Assembly (NCBI RefSeq): GCF_014692505.1
Contig: NZ_JACNYK010000004.1
Coordinates: 124,001 to 188,000, forward strand
Direction: 5' to 3'
DNA: 64,000 nucleotides
Source of the DNA: Sphingobacterium arenae
GTDB taxonomy: Bacteria > Bacteroidota > Bacteroidia > Sphingobacteriales > Sphingobacteriaceae
Below are positions 1-9,700 of this stretch, in pieces. Position 1 is the first letter of the stretch, and each line of letters opens with the position of its first letter. The position numbers were made by a program, and so were the translations under genes. The notes under the pieces are model-generated. The model had not been told where the DNA came from. It did no database searches and saw only the letters and a program-made list of their open reading frames with translations.

Positions 1-508
1 TATCAAATGATGTCAGCACATAATCAGATCCCTGCGGAATGGACTTATATACTTTACTATACACTTGGTCACAGTAATATTTTAGCGTTTCCTCGTCATA
101 CTCCGGCTTTTGGGTCTTCATTTCAAACTCGATATACAGCCCTGGTTTGTCCTTAAAGAAAGCTACTGCTTCCTCCAATGTAGGAATAGGATTACCTTTT
201 AATGTCCGCCGTTCCTTAACCTCCTTCAGTGTCAAGTCCTCTATAGGCCTATCGATACCCACGGTCCTCTTCATGCTCGGATCATGTATAAGCACAAGAT
301 GTTTATCTTTGGTAAGCCGGATATCCAGTTCGAAACCTCTCGCTCCCTGCTTATAAGATTCTTGAAAGGCGTACATGGTGTTTTCATCGTATTCGTAAGC
401 ACCGCCCCTATGCGCAAAAATTTTAACTTCTTTTTGTTGCGCAAACGAATTGGAAGGATGAAAAGAAGTCATAATCAATAAAAGAAAGACAAAATGAAGA
501 TATTTCAT
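1..508 (-). CDS. Glycerophosphodiester phosphodiesterase family protein (3' end beyond window)
   Basis: The first 169 residues are visible; the C-terminus lies outside the window. Residues 1-23 form a signal peptide ending in SFA, so the enzyme is exported. The GDPD signature is intact: HRGG at 33-36, the metal-binding E-x-D at 60-62 (FELDIRLTKD) and HDP at 75-77. The family splits glycerophosphodiesters into sn-glycerol 3-phosphate and an alcohol in a TIM barrel with a divalent metal. It is the last visible gene of the SusC/SusD locus and follows the FAD oxidoreductase after about 50 bases, so it probably acts on the product imported or exposed there. The substrate cannot be read from the sequence. 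The start is the ATG at 508. Confidence 0.85.
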   Translation of the reverse strand, partial: MKYLHFVFLLLIMTSFHPSNSFAQQKEVKIFAHRGGAYEYDENTMYAFQESYKQGARGFELDIRLTKDKHLVLIHDPSMKRTVGIDRPIEDLTLKEVKERRTLKGNPIPTLEEAVAFFKDKPGLYIEFEMKTQKPEYDEETLKYYCDQVYSKVYKSIPQGSDYVLTSFD

Positions 509-560
509 ATTAATAACATATTTATTTGTTGTAGTATAGGATATTGGCTGCAACGTCAGC

Positions 561-2162
561 TTATTTAGATATTCCTAATACTTGTTCCTGTTTTATCAGC
601 TCGCTTCTCAGTTTATCGTAATCAATGTTTTGAACAGTTGCTTTTTGATCAATAGCATGGACAGCTGCCACGGCAGCACTTTGCCCTAAAATCATAAACA
701 CAGGCTCCATTCTAATAGATCCAAAGGCGATATGGGATGCCGACAACGAAACCGGCACCAATAAATTTGTACATTCTTTCGATTTGGGCAATATGGCTCG
801 ATAAGATATCGGGTAAGGTGGAAATTTACCCACTTCCACATTTCCTTCATTTTTCACCATTCCGTTTACAACAATACGCTGTACGTTATGACTGTCCATC
901 GTATAAGCCGCCATACCGATCGGATCGGTGATTACTTCTTTTCCTCTACAATTGTGCTCTGTCATAATATATTCTCCGATCATCCGTCTGCCCTCACGCA
1001 CATACAATTGTGGCGTAAAATGTCCGTGCTCGACATATTCGTCTTTCGGATACCCCCAGTTTTTCACAAAGTCCTGCAGCTCTTTTGGGACGCGTTCGTC
1101 CGTTTGATAGAAATAAAGCAAACCTTTTACATGCGCCACGTGTTCATCGAATATTCTCTTTCGTTCTTCGAAGCTTGCCTCGGGCCAGTTATGGTTCGCA
1201 CCAATTAGATTAGTCGAAAATGCTCCACGGTTGTTAATATCCGTTTTGCGGTTCGGCATCCGGCTCCAAATAAAATAATTATTGATTTTGCGATCCCTAG
1301 GCTGTGCTTCGAATAGGCGTACCAAAAGCTCGTATTTCTTGGGGTCATATCCTTCCGGTTTCGTTATCGGAATCATATTCTCAGCACTATCGGTCAAACA
1401 GATCCGAAAATTATAAGCCTGAACCAGCTTATCTCCTGTACCGGTGGGATTCGGTTGTCCGCTGCTTATTCCCGGCAAGAGCCCGCTCGATGGATTCTCA
1501 GGAACAATATACGGACTTACGCCGTTGGGAAACTGATGATAACCGGATTGCTTCCGGTATGCTGCTAATTGATATCCATTTAATGTCTCCTCATAAACAC
1601 TATTGTCTTCTCTTCCCACCGCATATGACACCCCTGCCATAGCGAAAAGATCACCTTCGTATGTACAGTCCAAAAAAACCTGTGCTTCAATTCGTTGTGT
1701 TGTTTTATCGGAACCATAGGTATCGGCTAAATCAACCGATCTAATTTGTGCTTTTTTCTTATTTACCTTTTTTATACGCTGGTTATAAATAACCGGGATA
1801 TCCGCTGTTTGGATGTAAGTTTCAAAAATTCTCTTCGCTTCTTTCGGTTCAAATTTCCAGGATTCATCCTGGCCATATACTTCACCTAATTGCTTGTAGA
1901 ATTCCCGTGATAATCCACCAATGGCATTTTTATTTCCAATATCCGTCTGGCCTAAGCCTCCGGATGACAATCCACCAATATGGCCGTCCGGCGATATCAC
2001 CACCACCGATTTTCCCATGTTTTTTGCCGTATAGGCAGCAACTATTCCTGCAGATGTACTACCGTAAATACAGACATCATATTTTTCGTTAGCATATGTT
2101 GTTGCGATGCTCGTTAATACGATCAACAGCAGGAGTGTATATTTTATCATAACCTTTCTCAT
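561..2162 (-). CDS. Secreted FAD-dependent oxidoreductase (FAD_oxidored family, PF12831-like)
   Basis: A protein of 533 residues with an N-terminal signal peptide (about 1-24, ending TTYA). The dinucleotide-binding Rossmann fold follows at once: YDVCIYGSTSAGIVAA at about 27-42, then an acidic/basic strand end and the G-rich IGGLSSGG segment typical of this family. The C-terminal part has the HNVQRIVVNG and LLVPVSLSASHIAFGSIRMEP stretches common in such proteins. Members occur often in Bacteroidota uptake loci, and the true electron acceptor and substrate are usually unknown. It lies between a small membrane ORF and the phosphodiesterase in the SusCD locus. The start ATG at 2162 is chosen; an internal ATG four codons on (MIKYTLL) would also leave a full signal peptide. 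Confidence 0.85.
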   Translation of the reverse strand: MRKVMIKYTLLLLIVLTSIATTYANEKYDVCIYGSTSAGIVAAYTAKNMGKSVVVISPDGHIGGLSSGGLGQTDIGNKNAIGGLSREFYKQLGEVYGQDESWKFEPKEAKRIFETYIQTADIPVIYNQRIKKVNKKKAQIRSVDLADTYGSDKTTQRIEAQVFLDCTYEGDLFAMAGVSYAVGREDNSVYEETLNGYQLAAYRKQSGYHQFPNGVSPYIVPENPSSGLLPGISSGQPNPTGTGDKLVQAYNFRICLTDSAENMIPITKPEGYDPKKYELLVRLFEAQPRDRKINNYFIWSRMPNRKTDINNRGAFSTNLIGANHNWPEASFEERKRIFDEHVAHVKGLLYFYQTDERVPKELQDFVKNWGYPKDEYVEHGHFTPQLYVREGRRMIGEYIMTEHNCRGKEVITDPIGMAAYTMDSHNVQRIVVNGMVKNEGNVEVGKFPPYPISYRAILPKSKECTNLLVPVSLSASHIAFGSIRMEPVFMILGQSAAVAAVHAIDQKATVQNIDYDKLRSELIKQEQVLGISK

Positions 2163-2172
2163 TTTTTTTGAT

Positions 2173-2307
2173 TTATTTATCCTTTTTTGTTTCTTTTTTA
2201 TTGTAGACTAGTAATAATTTTCGTATAATAAAAAATAACATAGCTAAAAATAAAACAGAAATAATTAACATCTCCGTCTTGCCGACATTAATAAAAGCAA
2301 TATTCAT
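2173..2307 (-). CDS. 44-residue single-pass membrane peptide, possible gene
   Basis: An ATG at 2307 opens 44 codons to a TAA at 2173. The product begins MNIAFINVGKTEMLIISVLF, continues as an unbroken hydrophobic helix (about residues 13-28) and ends in a basic, lysine-rich tail (KKETKKDK). This architecture, a G-x-E turn before one helix and then a charged tail, resembles very short TatA-like or anchor peptides. It fills most of the gap between the DUF4998-type gene and the FAD oxidoreductase and reads in the same direction. No good ribosome-binding site lies within 15 bases of the ATG; a purine-rich AGGAGG sits about 30 bases upstream. Its reality is uncertain without homologues. Confidence 0.42.
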   Translation of the reverse strand: MNIAFINVGKTEMLIISVLFLAMLFFIIRKLLLVYNKKETKKDK

Positions 2308-2369
2308 TATATATAATTTTCTATTTAATATATCATTCCTCCTGCTTCCATACAGGGGGGGATGAAAAA

Positions 2370-3611
2370 TTACTCGACGCTCACAACTTGACCAAAGACA
2401 CTTATATTACTGAGAAAAAAGTGCGGTTGATTTTCAAAGGTTTCCATGGCCCTGATTCGGATAAATCTCGCAACGGGCGCATCCATAGAAATAGTAATTT
2501 CATGACCTTCCTGCGCTGCTGCGATATCTTCCGCCGTCACTGGCTGTCCCGGAGACAAACCAGAGGGTCGGACGACTTCATACTCTCCTAGCTTATTCCA
2601 ATTGGCGTAATCGCCGTTAGGATCAGGGTTGTCTGTTCCCCAAAGCTCTATCTTCTTCGGGTTGGCATTAGCATAGAGCAGTGTATGTTCCGATACAGTT
2701 CCCCGTTGCCAAAACTTAAAACGGGTCAACTTAGCGGATACTCCCATATCGATTGTAACCTGATTTGGTATTCCAGATCCGGTTGCTGTACGGTACCAGC
2801 CGCCAGAGCCTGCCGAGGTTCCCTCCATGTTGCCATTCCACAGAAATGGCACTCGGCTCGAACTAAAATCTCCAGGGTCATTGTCTAGCTTGTGTGCAGC
2901 AAACCTAGTATAGTCTAATTCCCTTTCGATCAACAGTATCTCTTCTGTTTTAAAATCGGTATAAAAGGTATCTATCGCTAACGAATCTGGACGGTGCCAG
3001 GTACGGTAATCGAAAGTATCGCCTAACTCCACATTATCCAATGTGGTACTTGTTTCGGTTGTCGGTACGAAAACCGTTGCTTCCACGCCATCTATATCGG
3101 TATAACGAATTTCGGAACCGACTTCGTTACTTTCGGGATTAAACCAGAGGATAATAGCTTGATCATCAAAAAAACTGATACTTTCTATTGCTCGATGAAA
3201 GCGATTTTCCTGATATTCATCACCATATACCTGTCCTTCTACTGTTGACTTTACCGACCTGCCTCCTTCTGCATTAATGGAATAAATATCAAAAGAATAG
3301 AAACGCTCCTCCAGATCTTCAATAATGATCCCGATACTATCAACTCCATCGGTTTTATTGACATCAATTGTCAAGGAATCCAAACTGCTATTCCAATAAA
3401 CTTTCATTTGTGTAATATTTGGATCTTTTATTCTCCAAGAAAGCTGTGCTCGGTTTTTACCGGGATGGAACAAAACGGAATCGGCTTTTCCGGCATAAAT
3501 AATTTCACCTCCTTCAATAAACTCTTTATAGAAATGGTCTTGCTTTCTACAGCTAAAAAGCAGACAGCTTATACACATATATGCGACCACGCATTTCATT
3601 ATTATTTTCAT
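2370..3611 (-). CDS. Surface lipoprotein, DUF4998 with C-terminal discoidin-like domain
   Basis: A protein of 413 residues. The signal peptide ends in a lipobox (CLLFSC, Cys near residue 21), so it is a lipoprotein, probably exposed on the outer membrane. The N-terminal part (about 35-240) consists of two fibronectin-like segments of the DUF4998 type. The C-terminal part (about 250-410) looks like an F5/8 type C (discoidin) carbohydrate-binding fold, with a QVTIDMG strand and RFKFWQRGT. That half is clearly related to the C-terminus of the neighbouring protein at 3618-4811. It probably helps SusD capture ligand at the cell surface. Only 6 bases separate it from the upstream gene, which indicates one transcript. 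Confidence 0.8.
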   Translation of the reverse strand: MKIIMKCVVAYMCISCLLFSCRKQDHFYKEFIEGGEIIYAGKADSVLFHPGKNRAQLSWRIKDPNITQMKVYWNSSLDSLTIDVNKTDGVDSIGIIIEDLEERFYSFDIYSINAEGGRSVKSTVEGQVYGDEYQENRFHRAIESISFFDDQAIILWFNPESNEVGSEIRYTDIDGVEATVFVPTTETSTTLDNVELGDTFDYRTWHRPDSLAIDTFYTDFKTEEILLIERELDYTRFAAHKLDNDPGDFSSSRVPFLWNGNMEGTSAGSGGWYRTATGSGIPNQVTIDMGVSAKLTRFKFWQRGTVSEHTLLYANANPKKIELWGTDNPDPNGDYANWNKLGEYEVVRPSGLSPGQPVTAEDIAAAQEGHEITISMDAPVARFIRIRAMETFENQPHFFLSNISVFGQVVSVE

Positions 3612-3617
3612 GGTATA

Positions 3618-4811
3618 TCAGTTAACAGGTTGACCATATAATCGAAACAAACTCATCCAGAAATAATCCGTAACACCATATGTACGGAGAACTCTTATAC
3701 GGAAGTAACGCATAGGCTCTATATCGGCGGAGTATATATCGTATTCGTGTCCTTCTACGGCAGCCGCAATATCTTCCGGCGAATTGTTAGGAATCGGGAG
3801 CCCCGATGGTTTAATCAATTCACAATCGGCAATTTTCGTCCAACTGTCAAAGGATCCATCCGGATTTGGGTCGTTACTTCCCCATAGTTCAAAATTACGT
3901 GGACTTCCCGCTGTGTACAGCAAATCGAGCTCCGCCACTGTTCCTCGCTGCCAAAATTTAAAGCGGCTCAACCTTACTTTTTGCTTCATATCAAAGGTAA
4001 CCTGGGTCGGCATAGGCGTGCCATTATCCGTACGGAAATACGATCCAGCCCCAGATAGGTTATTGTTCAATAGAAAAGTCAATACGGCGTTATTCCAATG
4101 GTTCGGATCATTGGGCATTTTCATCGCTGTGAACAAAGAACGATCCAGCTCAACTTCATATATAGGAGTTAATTCTGTATTCAATATGTCCGATCTATTA
4201 CCCCACCGATCATTTACAAAAATTCTAAAAGATTGCAGTCTCGATTCCAAACCTCTGACCTTCAAGACATCTGTTTTTTTATTCGTATAAAACGTTTCGA
4301 CGGTATACCATTCGCTGTTTTCATTTATACTTTCTACCACCACGGAAACTTCTGCTTCTTCATCATTCTCAAATTCAATGGCCATTCCACCAAAGGCTTC
4401 ATCGACCTTTAATGATCTAAAAATTGTAGAAACAGGAGGTTCCAACGGATTTACTTTTACCGCAATAGGTTCCGATCTTTTCATATTTCTACCAACAGAA
4501 TACAGTTTTACCTCATATTCTCGTGACACTCCAAATCCGGCGATTTCCAAAGAGTTATTGTAGTTAGAAGATTTGGAGCTTACTATCCTCCCTTGTCCCA
4601 TATCCACTTCTGCTTCCACATATAATAGCGAAGTCTCACGGGGAAGCGTGTAAGAAATCTCGACCTTTCCAGGTTTGTTTTCTACTTTCGGATCCTTTAC
4701 TACTGCAGGAATAACATCACTATCATACATTATTTTAGTAACTTCTTCCTTGCATGAAGAGGCTAATAATATCGTGAGTAAGGGTATAATAATCGATTTT
4801 ATCGTTTTCAT
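3618..4811 (-). CDS. Surface lipoprotein with DUF4959/DUF5126/DUF5000-type domains
   Basis: A protein of 397 residues with a signal peptide and lipobox (LLASSC, Cys near residue 20). The order resembles the DUF4959 - DUF5126 - DUF5000 lipoproteins found after SusD in Bacteroidota loci: two beta-sandwich segments (about 35-220) and a C-terminal discoidin-like domain (about 225-395) containing FDMKQK, RFKFWQRGT, the FELWGSNDPNPDG motif and HEYDIY. The matching segments of the next gene (IELWGTDNPDPNG, RFKFWQRGT) show that the two C-terminal domains are paralogous. It is inferred to be an SGBP-like ligand-binding protein at the outer surface. It follows susD after about 30 bases. Confidence 0.82.
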   Translation of the reverse strand: MKTIKSIIIPLLTILLASSCKEEVTKIMYDSDVIPAVVKDPKVENKPGKVEISYTLPRETSLLYVEAEVDMGQGRIVSSKSSNYNNSLEIAGFGVSREYEVKLYSVGRNMKRSEPIAVKVNPLEPPVSTIFRSLKVDEAFGGMAIEFENDEEAEVSVVVESINENSEWYTVETFYTNKKTDVLKVRGLESRLQSFRIFVNDRWGNRSDILNTELTPIYEVELDRSLFTAMKMPNDPNHWNNAVLTFLLNNNLSGAGSYFRTDNGTPMPTQVTFDMKQKVRLSRFKFWQRGTVAELDLLYTAGSPRNFELWGSNDPNPDGSFDSWTKIADCELIKPSGLPIPNNSPEDIAAAVEGHEYDIYSADIEPMRYFRIRVLRTYGVTDYFWMSLFRLYGQPVN

Positions 4812-4840
4812 CTCATTTAATTATATACAAAAAATATAAA

Positions 4841-6718
4841 TCACCATCCCGGGCTTTGTATCAAACCCTTATTCCGTAACATTTCCGATTCTTGAATAGG
4901 CCAGAAATAATCTTTCAACCCAAAGGTCTGGTTAAAAATAACAACGGGTCTATAATATGTTTCCGGCGCTTCTTGCTGCGTGTCCCAACCGACAATCGGA
5001 TTACTGAGTACCTGTGGAGCGGTTCTCCACCTCCTTAAATCCCAAAAACGGCTTCCTTCAAAAGCAAGTTCTATACTTCGCTCCCGGCGAATAATGTCGC
5101 GCAATCCTTGTTTTGTATTGTACTTATTTGGTTGATTGGAATAATTACGCCACGATTCTGCGATCGATTGGAGACCGGCTCTCGTCCGTATTAAATCTAA
5201 ATAGTAAAATATTTCAGGCGAGGGGCCAAACACTTCATTAGATGCTTCGGCATATAATAAATATAAATCCGCTAAACGCATAATCGGCCATGGATACCGT
5301 TGCACTGTCCATTGTGCGGGCTGAGCCGCGTTCAAGTAATTCACTACTTTTTTAGGGAGGTATCCTGTAGCGGAATAAGCGTATGCATGTCCCGATGCGG
5401 CTCCTCCAAGTCGACTTTCTACATAAAAGTTATCATTATCCTCCAATCGCCCGTGTCCGTACCATCTTCCACCGTCAAACCCCAAATAAGCATAAAACCG
5501 CGGTTCACGGTCGAAATTGAGCGACGCAGTCGTATAGCCCTCTTTAATATAATTTTTATCTATATCTTCTGCCGTTTTTAAGGTATAGCGATTGGCGTAA
5601 TCCCAAGAAGTATCTTCTTCTATGGGGACACCATTTTCCGAATAAAATAACTCCACAATGGAGAAAGGAACGGATAAATACCCCCCGTAATACGTAGCAT
5701 TTCCAGGAAACAAACGTGGGTACGCTGCTGTCTGTATACCGCCTGCTGTACTATTGGTACTCCCCCAGATAATTTCCGAATTCCATCGTTCGGTCATCGC
5801 TGTCCGGAGATCCAACTCCGTCTGCGTCGTGTCGGAAATAGCGTATCCCGTATTGCCGATATAGTGCAGCTGCATATCTAACGAGTGACAGAGGTCAATC
5901 GCCTCCCTACAGGCATCCGCAGCTTTCACCCATTTTTGTTCATCATACTGGCTGTTAAAAAGAATTTCTCCACGCGAATTCCGATATTGTGGAAAATCCA
6001 TATTCCCGTTAAACAACGGACTAGCCGCCGTGACCAAAACTTGCGCCTTAATGGCCATGGCAATCGGCTTAGTAATCCGTCCGAGCTCTTCCACCTCAAA
6101 TTGAACCCTGTCCGGTAAATCAGCAATGGCTTCATCCAATAAACCGACGATATAATCCACTACTTGATCTACGGGTTCACGCGTTATCGCTTTGACCTCC
6201 TCGACAGTGACCGTAATCGGCGGACTTTCGTGCATAATCGGAATCGGACCATACATGCGCATCAACCAAAAGTGATAATAAGCTTTCAGAAATTTAGCTT
6301 CGGCACTCATTTTTGCCTTATCGTAATCCGACATGCTTGGAACCAAATGGATATTGTCGAGAAAGATATTACAATCCCGGATTCCCATAAACATGTTATG
6401 CCCACCGTTACCACCTTGCCAATAGTCAATAATGGGACCTTGCACATTTTGCAAGCCTCTGGCGATGGCAAAAGAATTGTATTCATAGTAGGAATTAAAC
6501 CATATCTCATCTGCCCCTGCAATTCCCGGATTTCCACTGTAGGGATCCGCAAAACTGGGAAGCCAGGAATAACAGGTAAATAGATATTTTTCGGCCGTCA
6601 AAGGCGTACGAAATGCATAATCGAGCGTCGGTATATTATCCGGAGTCACATCCAGGTAATTACAGGAAGTTAATATTCCTGCAAAAAAAAGATAAAAGAT
6701 ATGTTTCTTAAATTTCAT
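4841..6718 (-). CDS. SusD/RagB family outer-membrane lipoprotein
   Basis: A protein of 625 residues starting at the ATG at 6718 (MKFKKHIFYLFFAG). The TTG three codons upstream is less likely. The lipobox GILTSC places the acylated Cys at about residue 19, followed by NYLDVTPDN, the usual SusD beginning. The helical TPR-like repeats and the C-terminal EGSRFWDLRRWRTA and FWPIQESEMLRN stretches are diagnostic for SusD. SusD proteins form the lid over the SusC barrel and deliver ligand to it. The gene starts about 12 bases after the SusC stop, so the two are co-transcribed. The ligand is unknown; no glycosidase is encoded nearby. Confidence 0.95.
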   Translation of the reverse strand: MKFKKHIFYLFFAGILTSCNYLDVTPDNIPTLDYAFRTPLTAEKYLFTCYSWLPSFADPYSGNPGIAGADEIWFNSYYEYNSFAIARGLQNVQGPIIDYWQGGNGGHNMFMGIRDCNIFLDNIHLVPSMSDYDKAKMSAEAKFLKAYYHFWLMRMYGPIPIMHESPPITVTVEEVKAITREPVDQVVDYIVGLLDEAIADLPDRVQFEVEELGRITKPIAMAIKAQVLVTAASPLFNGNMDFPQYRNSRGEILFNSQYDEQKWVKAADACREAIDLCHSLDMQLHYIGNTGYAISDTTQTELDLRTAMTERWNSEIIWGSTNSTAGGIQTAAYPRLFPGNATYYGGYLSVPFSIVELFYSENGVPIEEDTSWDYANRYTLKTAEDIDKNYIKEGYTTASLNFDREPRFYAYLGFDGGRWYGHGRLEDNDNFYVESRLGGAASGHAYAYSATGYLPKKVVNYLNAAQPAQWTVQRYPWPIMRLADLYLLYAEASNEVFGPSPEIFYYLDLIRTRAGLQSIAESWRNYSNQPNKYNTKQGLRDIIRRERSIELAFEGSRFWDLRRWRTAPQVLSNPIVGWDTQQEAPETYYRPVVIFNQTFGLKDYFWPIQESEMLRNKGLIQSPGW

Positions 6719-6730
6719 TTTCGACAAATT

Positions 6731-9700
6731 TTAAAAAGATACATGAACACCTAAATTATATACCCGCTGCACAGGGTAACCCAGCCCATTTCCCGCCATT
6801 TCGACATCCCACAGCTTAAAGCTGCTTAACGTCAGCAAGTTGATGCCACTAGCGTAAACACGAATGCTTTCCAATCCGATGCGTTCTAGTTTGGAACGAG
6901 GGATGGTATAGCCAAATTCGGCATTTTTCAACCGTAAGAAGGAGCCGTTCCGCATAAACCAAGTACTTCGTTGCATATTATTAGCATGTTCTAACGTTGT
7001 TAATCTAGGCCAAAGTGCCATGACATTTGCGTTATCTTCTGACCAATGATTATCGGCATAGGCCTTTAACAATTGGTTTGTATAAGTAATTCCTGAACTT
7101 CGTTCAGCATCAGTATAATAATAGGGCATAAACGGAGCGGTAGCCTCTGGATCAATCCAGAAAGATTCTTGTGCTAGACCCTGAAAGAAACAGGATAAAT
7201 CGAAGTTTTTGAAGCCTGTCGAAATTCCAAAACCGTATACAATTTCTGGTCGGGTCGGATTTCCAATTGGTACTTGATCCAATGCGGTAATTTGTCCATC
7301 GCCATTCACGTCTCGATACTTAATATCTCCGCCGCGAGTGGGCATGCCCGTACCGAAGTTCTGCGTAGGCGAATTGGCTACTTCTTCGTCATCGACAAAT
7401 AGCCGTTCGGCGATATATCCCCATTGCTGCGTTAATGGATAGCCAATTTTTGACTTCCACCATTCTCTGTCATATTCCGGTTCCTCATTTATTTTATATT
7501 CACTCGTAGCATAGGTAAAATTACCACGTGCCGTAATCCAAAAATGGGGAGAAAAGCTATGTTGGTAATCTACCGACATATCCATCCCACGGCCTAAAGC
7601 CTCACCTACATTGGCTCTTATATCTGCAGAGAACCCCATATACGCAGGAATAAAAGCCCGTGTCATCAAGATATTCTTCCTATGCTCTGAAAAAAAGTCA
7701 GCTTGTATACCAACCTTATTAAAGAGTTTCAGTTCAACGCCTAGGTTTGCCTTTTTTGCGATTTCCCAGGTAATATTCGTATTCTCATAACGGCTGACGG
7801 AAACACCGCTATTGGAGTAATTCCAATCCGTTCCAAAGACTGCTCCTCGCCCGGACACATCCAAATTAACGTTGGAAAGGTAAAAAAAACGGTCTGCTGC
7901 ACTACCAATTTCATCATTCCCCACCAATCCATACGTAGCTCTTAGTTTAAACAACGGTGCAACGGACGAGAAAGGTTCCCAGAATTTTTCGTTCGATACC
8001 TGCCAAGCTATTCCTCCGGATGGGAAAAAGCCAAACCGATTGTTCCTATAAAATCGCTCTGAGCCGTTATATCCAAAATTGAATTCTGCAGAGTAACGGC
8101 TATCGTAATTATAGGTAAATCTTCCTGATAGCCCTAAATTACGGGCAGGGAGCGATAGCTGTAAACTACCCGCGTTCGCATCGAGCGCCTGACGCATAAT
8201 ATACACCATCATCGCGCTTACCCCATGCTTCTCACGAAATGTACGATTATAATTCAATGCGGATTCCAGATAAAAAATAGATTTTATTGTTTTTGATCCT
8301 GGATCAAAGCTTAAATATTCTTCCCCTACAGGATAGGGACTACCTCCCCGTTCGTTGAGTACCTGTAGTGTCAAGTCTCCTGTTTGGCGATCATAGAAAG
8401 AGGGCTGGTAATAAAACGGTGAATAAGCACGTGAAAGACTAAAGTAAGACTGACGGTTTGTATTGGCCATGGCACGAAAAGAAAGTCCTTCTGTTAGAAA
8501 GGAAAGGTTTTGTTTCAATTCAAATTGAGCCATCATCACCGAACGGGAATAGTCGCGGTACCCTTTTACCATGTCTGCATAAGGATTGATATAGCGTCCC
8601 AAATTAGATCCACCAAACATGATATGTTCTAAGTGGCTATATTGTTCCGTTTTTGGATAGTAAGCGGGAAACATGACGGGATTACTGCGCATGACATTTT
8701 GGTACATTTCTTTACCACCGTCCAGTGGCCCCGTATATTCATCAAATGTGCCATACATGCGCACACCCACCTCCGTTGTTTTAGTTAAGTTAACATTGAC
8801 ATTCGATCGTAGAATGTACTTTTTGAGATCGATGTTGTTATTAAAATTATTTTGTCCGCCGACTTTCAACACACCATTGTCCTGCGTAAATCCCCCCGCA
8901 AAATAATAACGGGCGACTTTCCCTCCTCCGCTAACGCTCAAGTTGGCACGCTGGTTCATCGTATAATCCCGAAAGAGTTCTTTCCGCCAATCCGTAGCCG
9001 GATACATATAAGGATTTGTTCCCGCTACCGTGTTGTCTATTTTGCTTTGGGGATAAAGTATCGAGCCCAATGGATCTCGGGTTCGCACCGCCTCAGTATG
9101 TAAACGCATGTAGGTGATTGGATCAGCAAGCTCCACATTCTGGGTGGGTGTAGAAATAGAATTTTCTATACGGAAGGAGACTTTGGCCGGTCCCTCTTTT
9201 CCTTCTTTCGTGGTGACCAATATGACACCATTTGCTCCCCGAGCACCATATAATGCTGTTGATGCCGCATCTTTCATGATCGAAAAACTAGCAATATCAT
9301 CGGGTTGTAGATTTCGTAAATCCGTGGTCGAGAATTCCACTCCATCAATTAGAATGAGCGGATCTACTTTTCCAGTTCCGAAAGAAGTTACACCGCGAAT
9401 AAAAAAATCAGCATTGTCCTGCCCGGGTTCCCCGCTTCGTTGGTAGGCAATTATTCCAGCAATTCGCCCCGCTAACGCTGTTGTCAAGTTACTTGAAGGT
9501 ATCCGAAGTTCGCTTGGATTGATCGTTGTCATCGCTCCCACTACCTCCGATTTCTTCTGTGTACCAAAGGCTACAACAACAACTTCATCTATATCACTGT
9601 CGGCGTAGTGCATCTTCACATTTACCACAGATCTGTCCTGAACCGGAATTTCCTGCTTGTCGTATCCGACCATACTAAAGATCAATATGGCATTTATAGG

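Noticed and set aside
3784..4290. Open frame of 168 codons antisense to the DUF5000-type gene
   Set aside because: Composition and position show it to be a shadow of the real gene on the other strand; the same holds for the antisense frames over dnaE and htpG.
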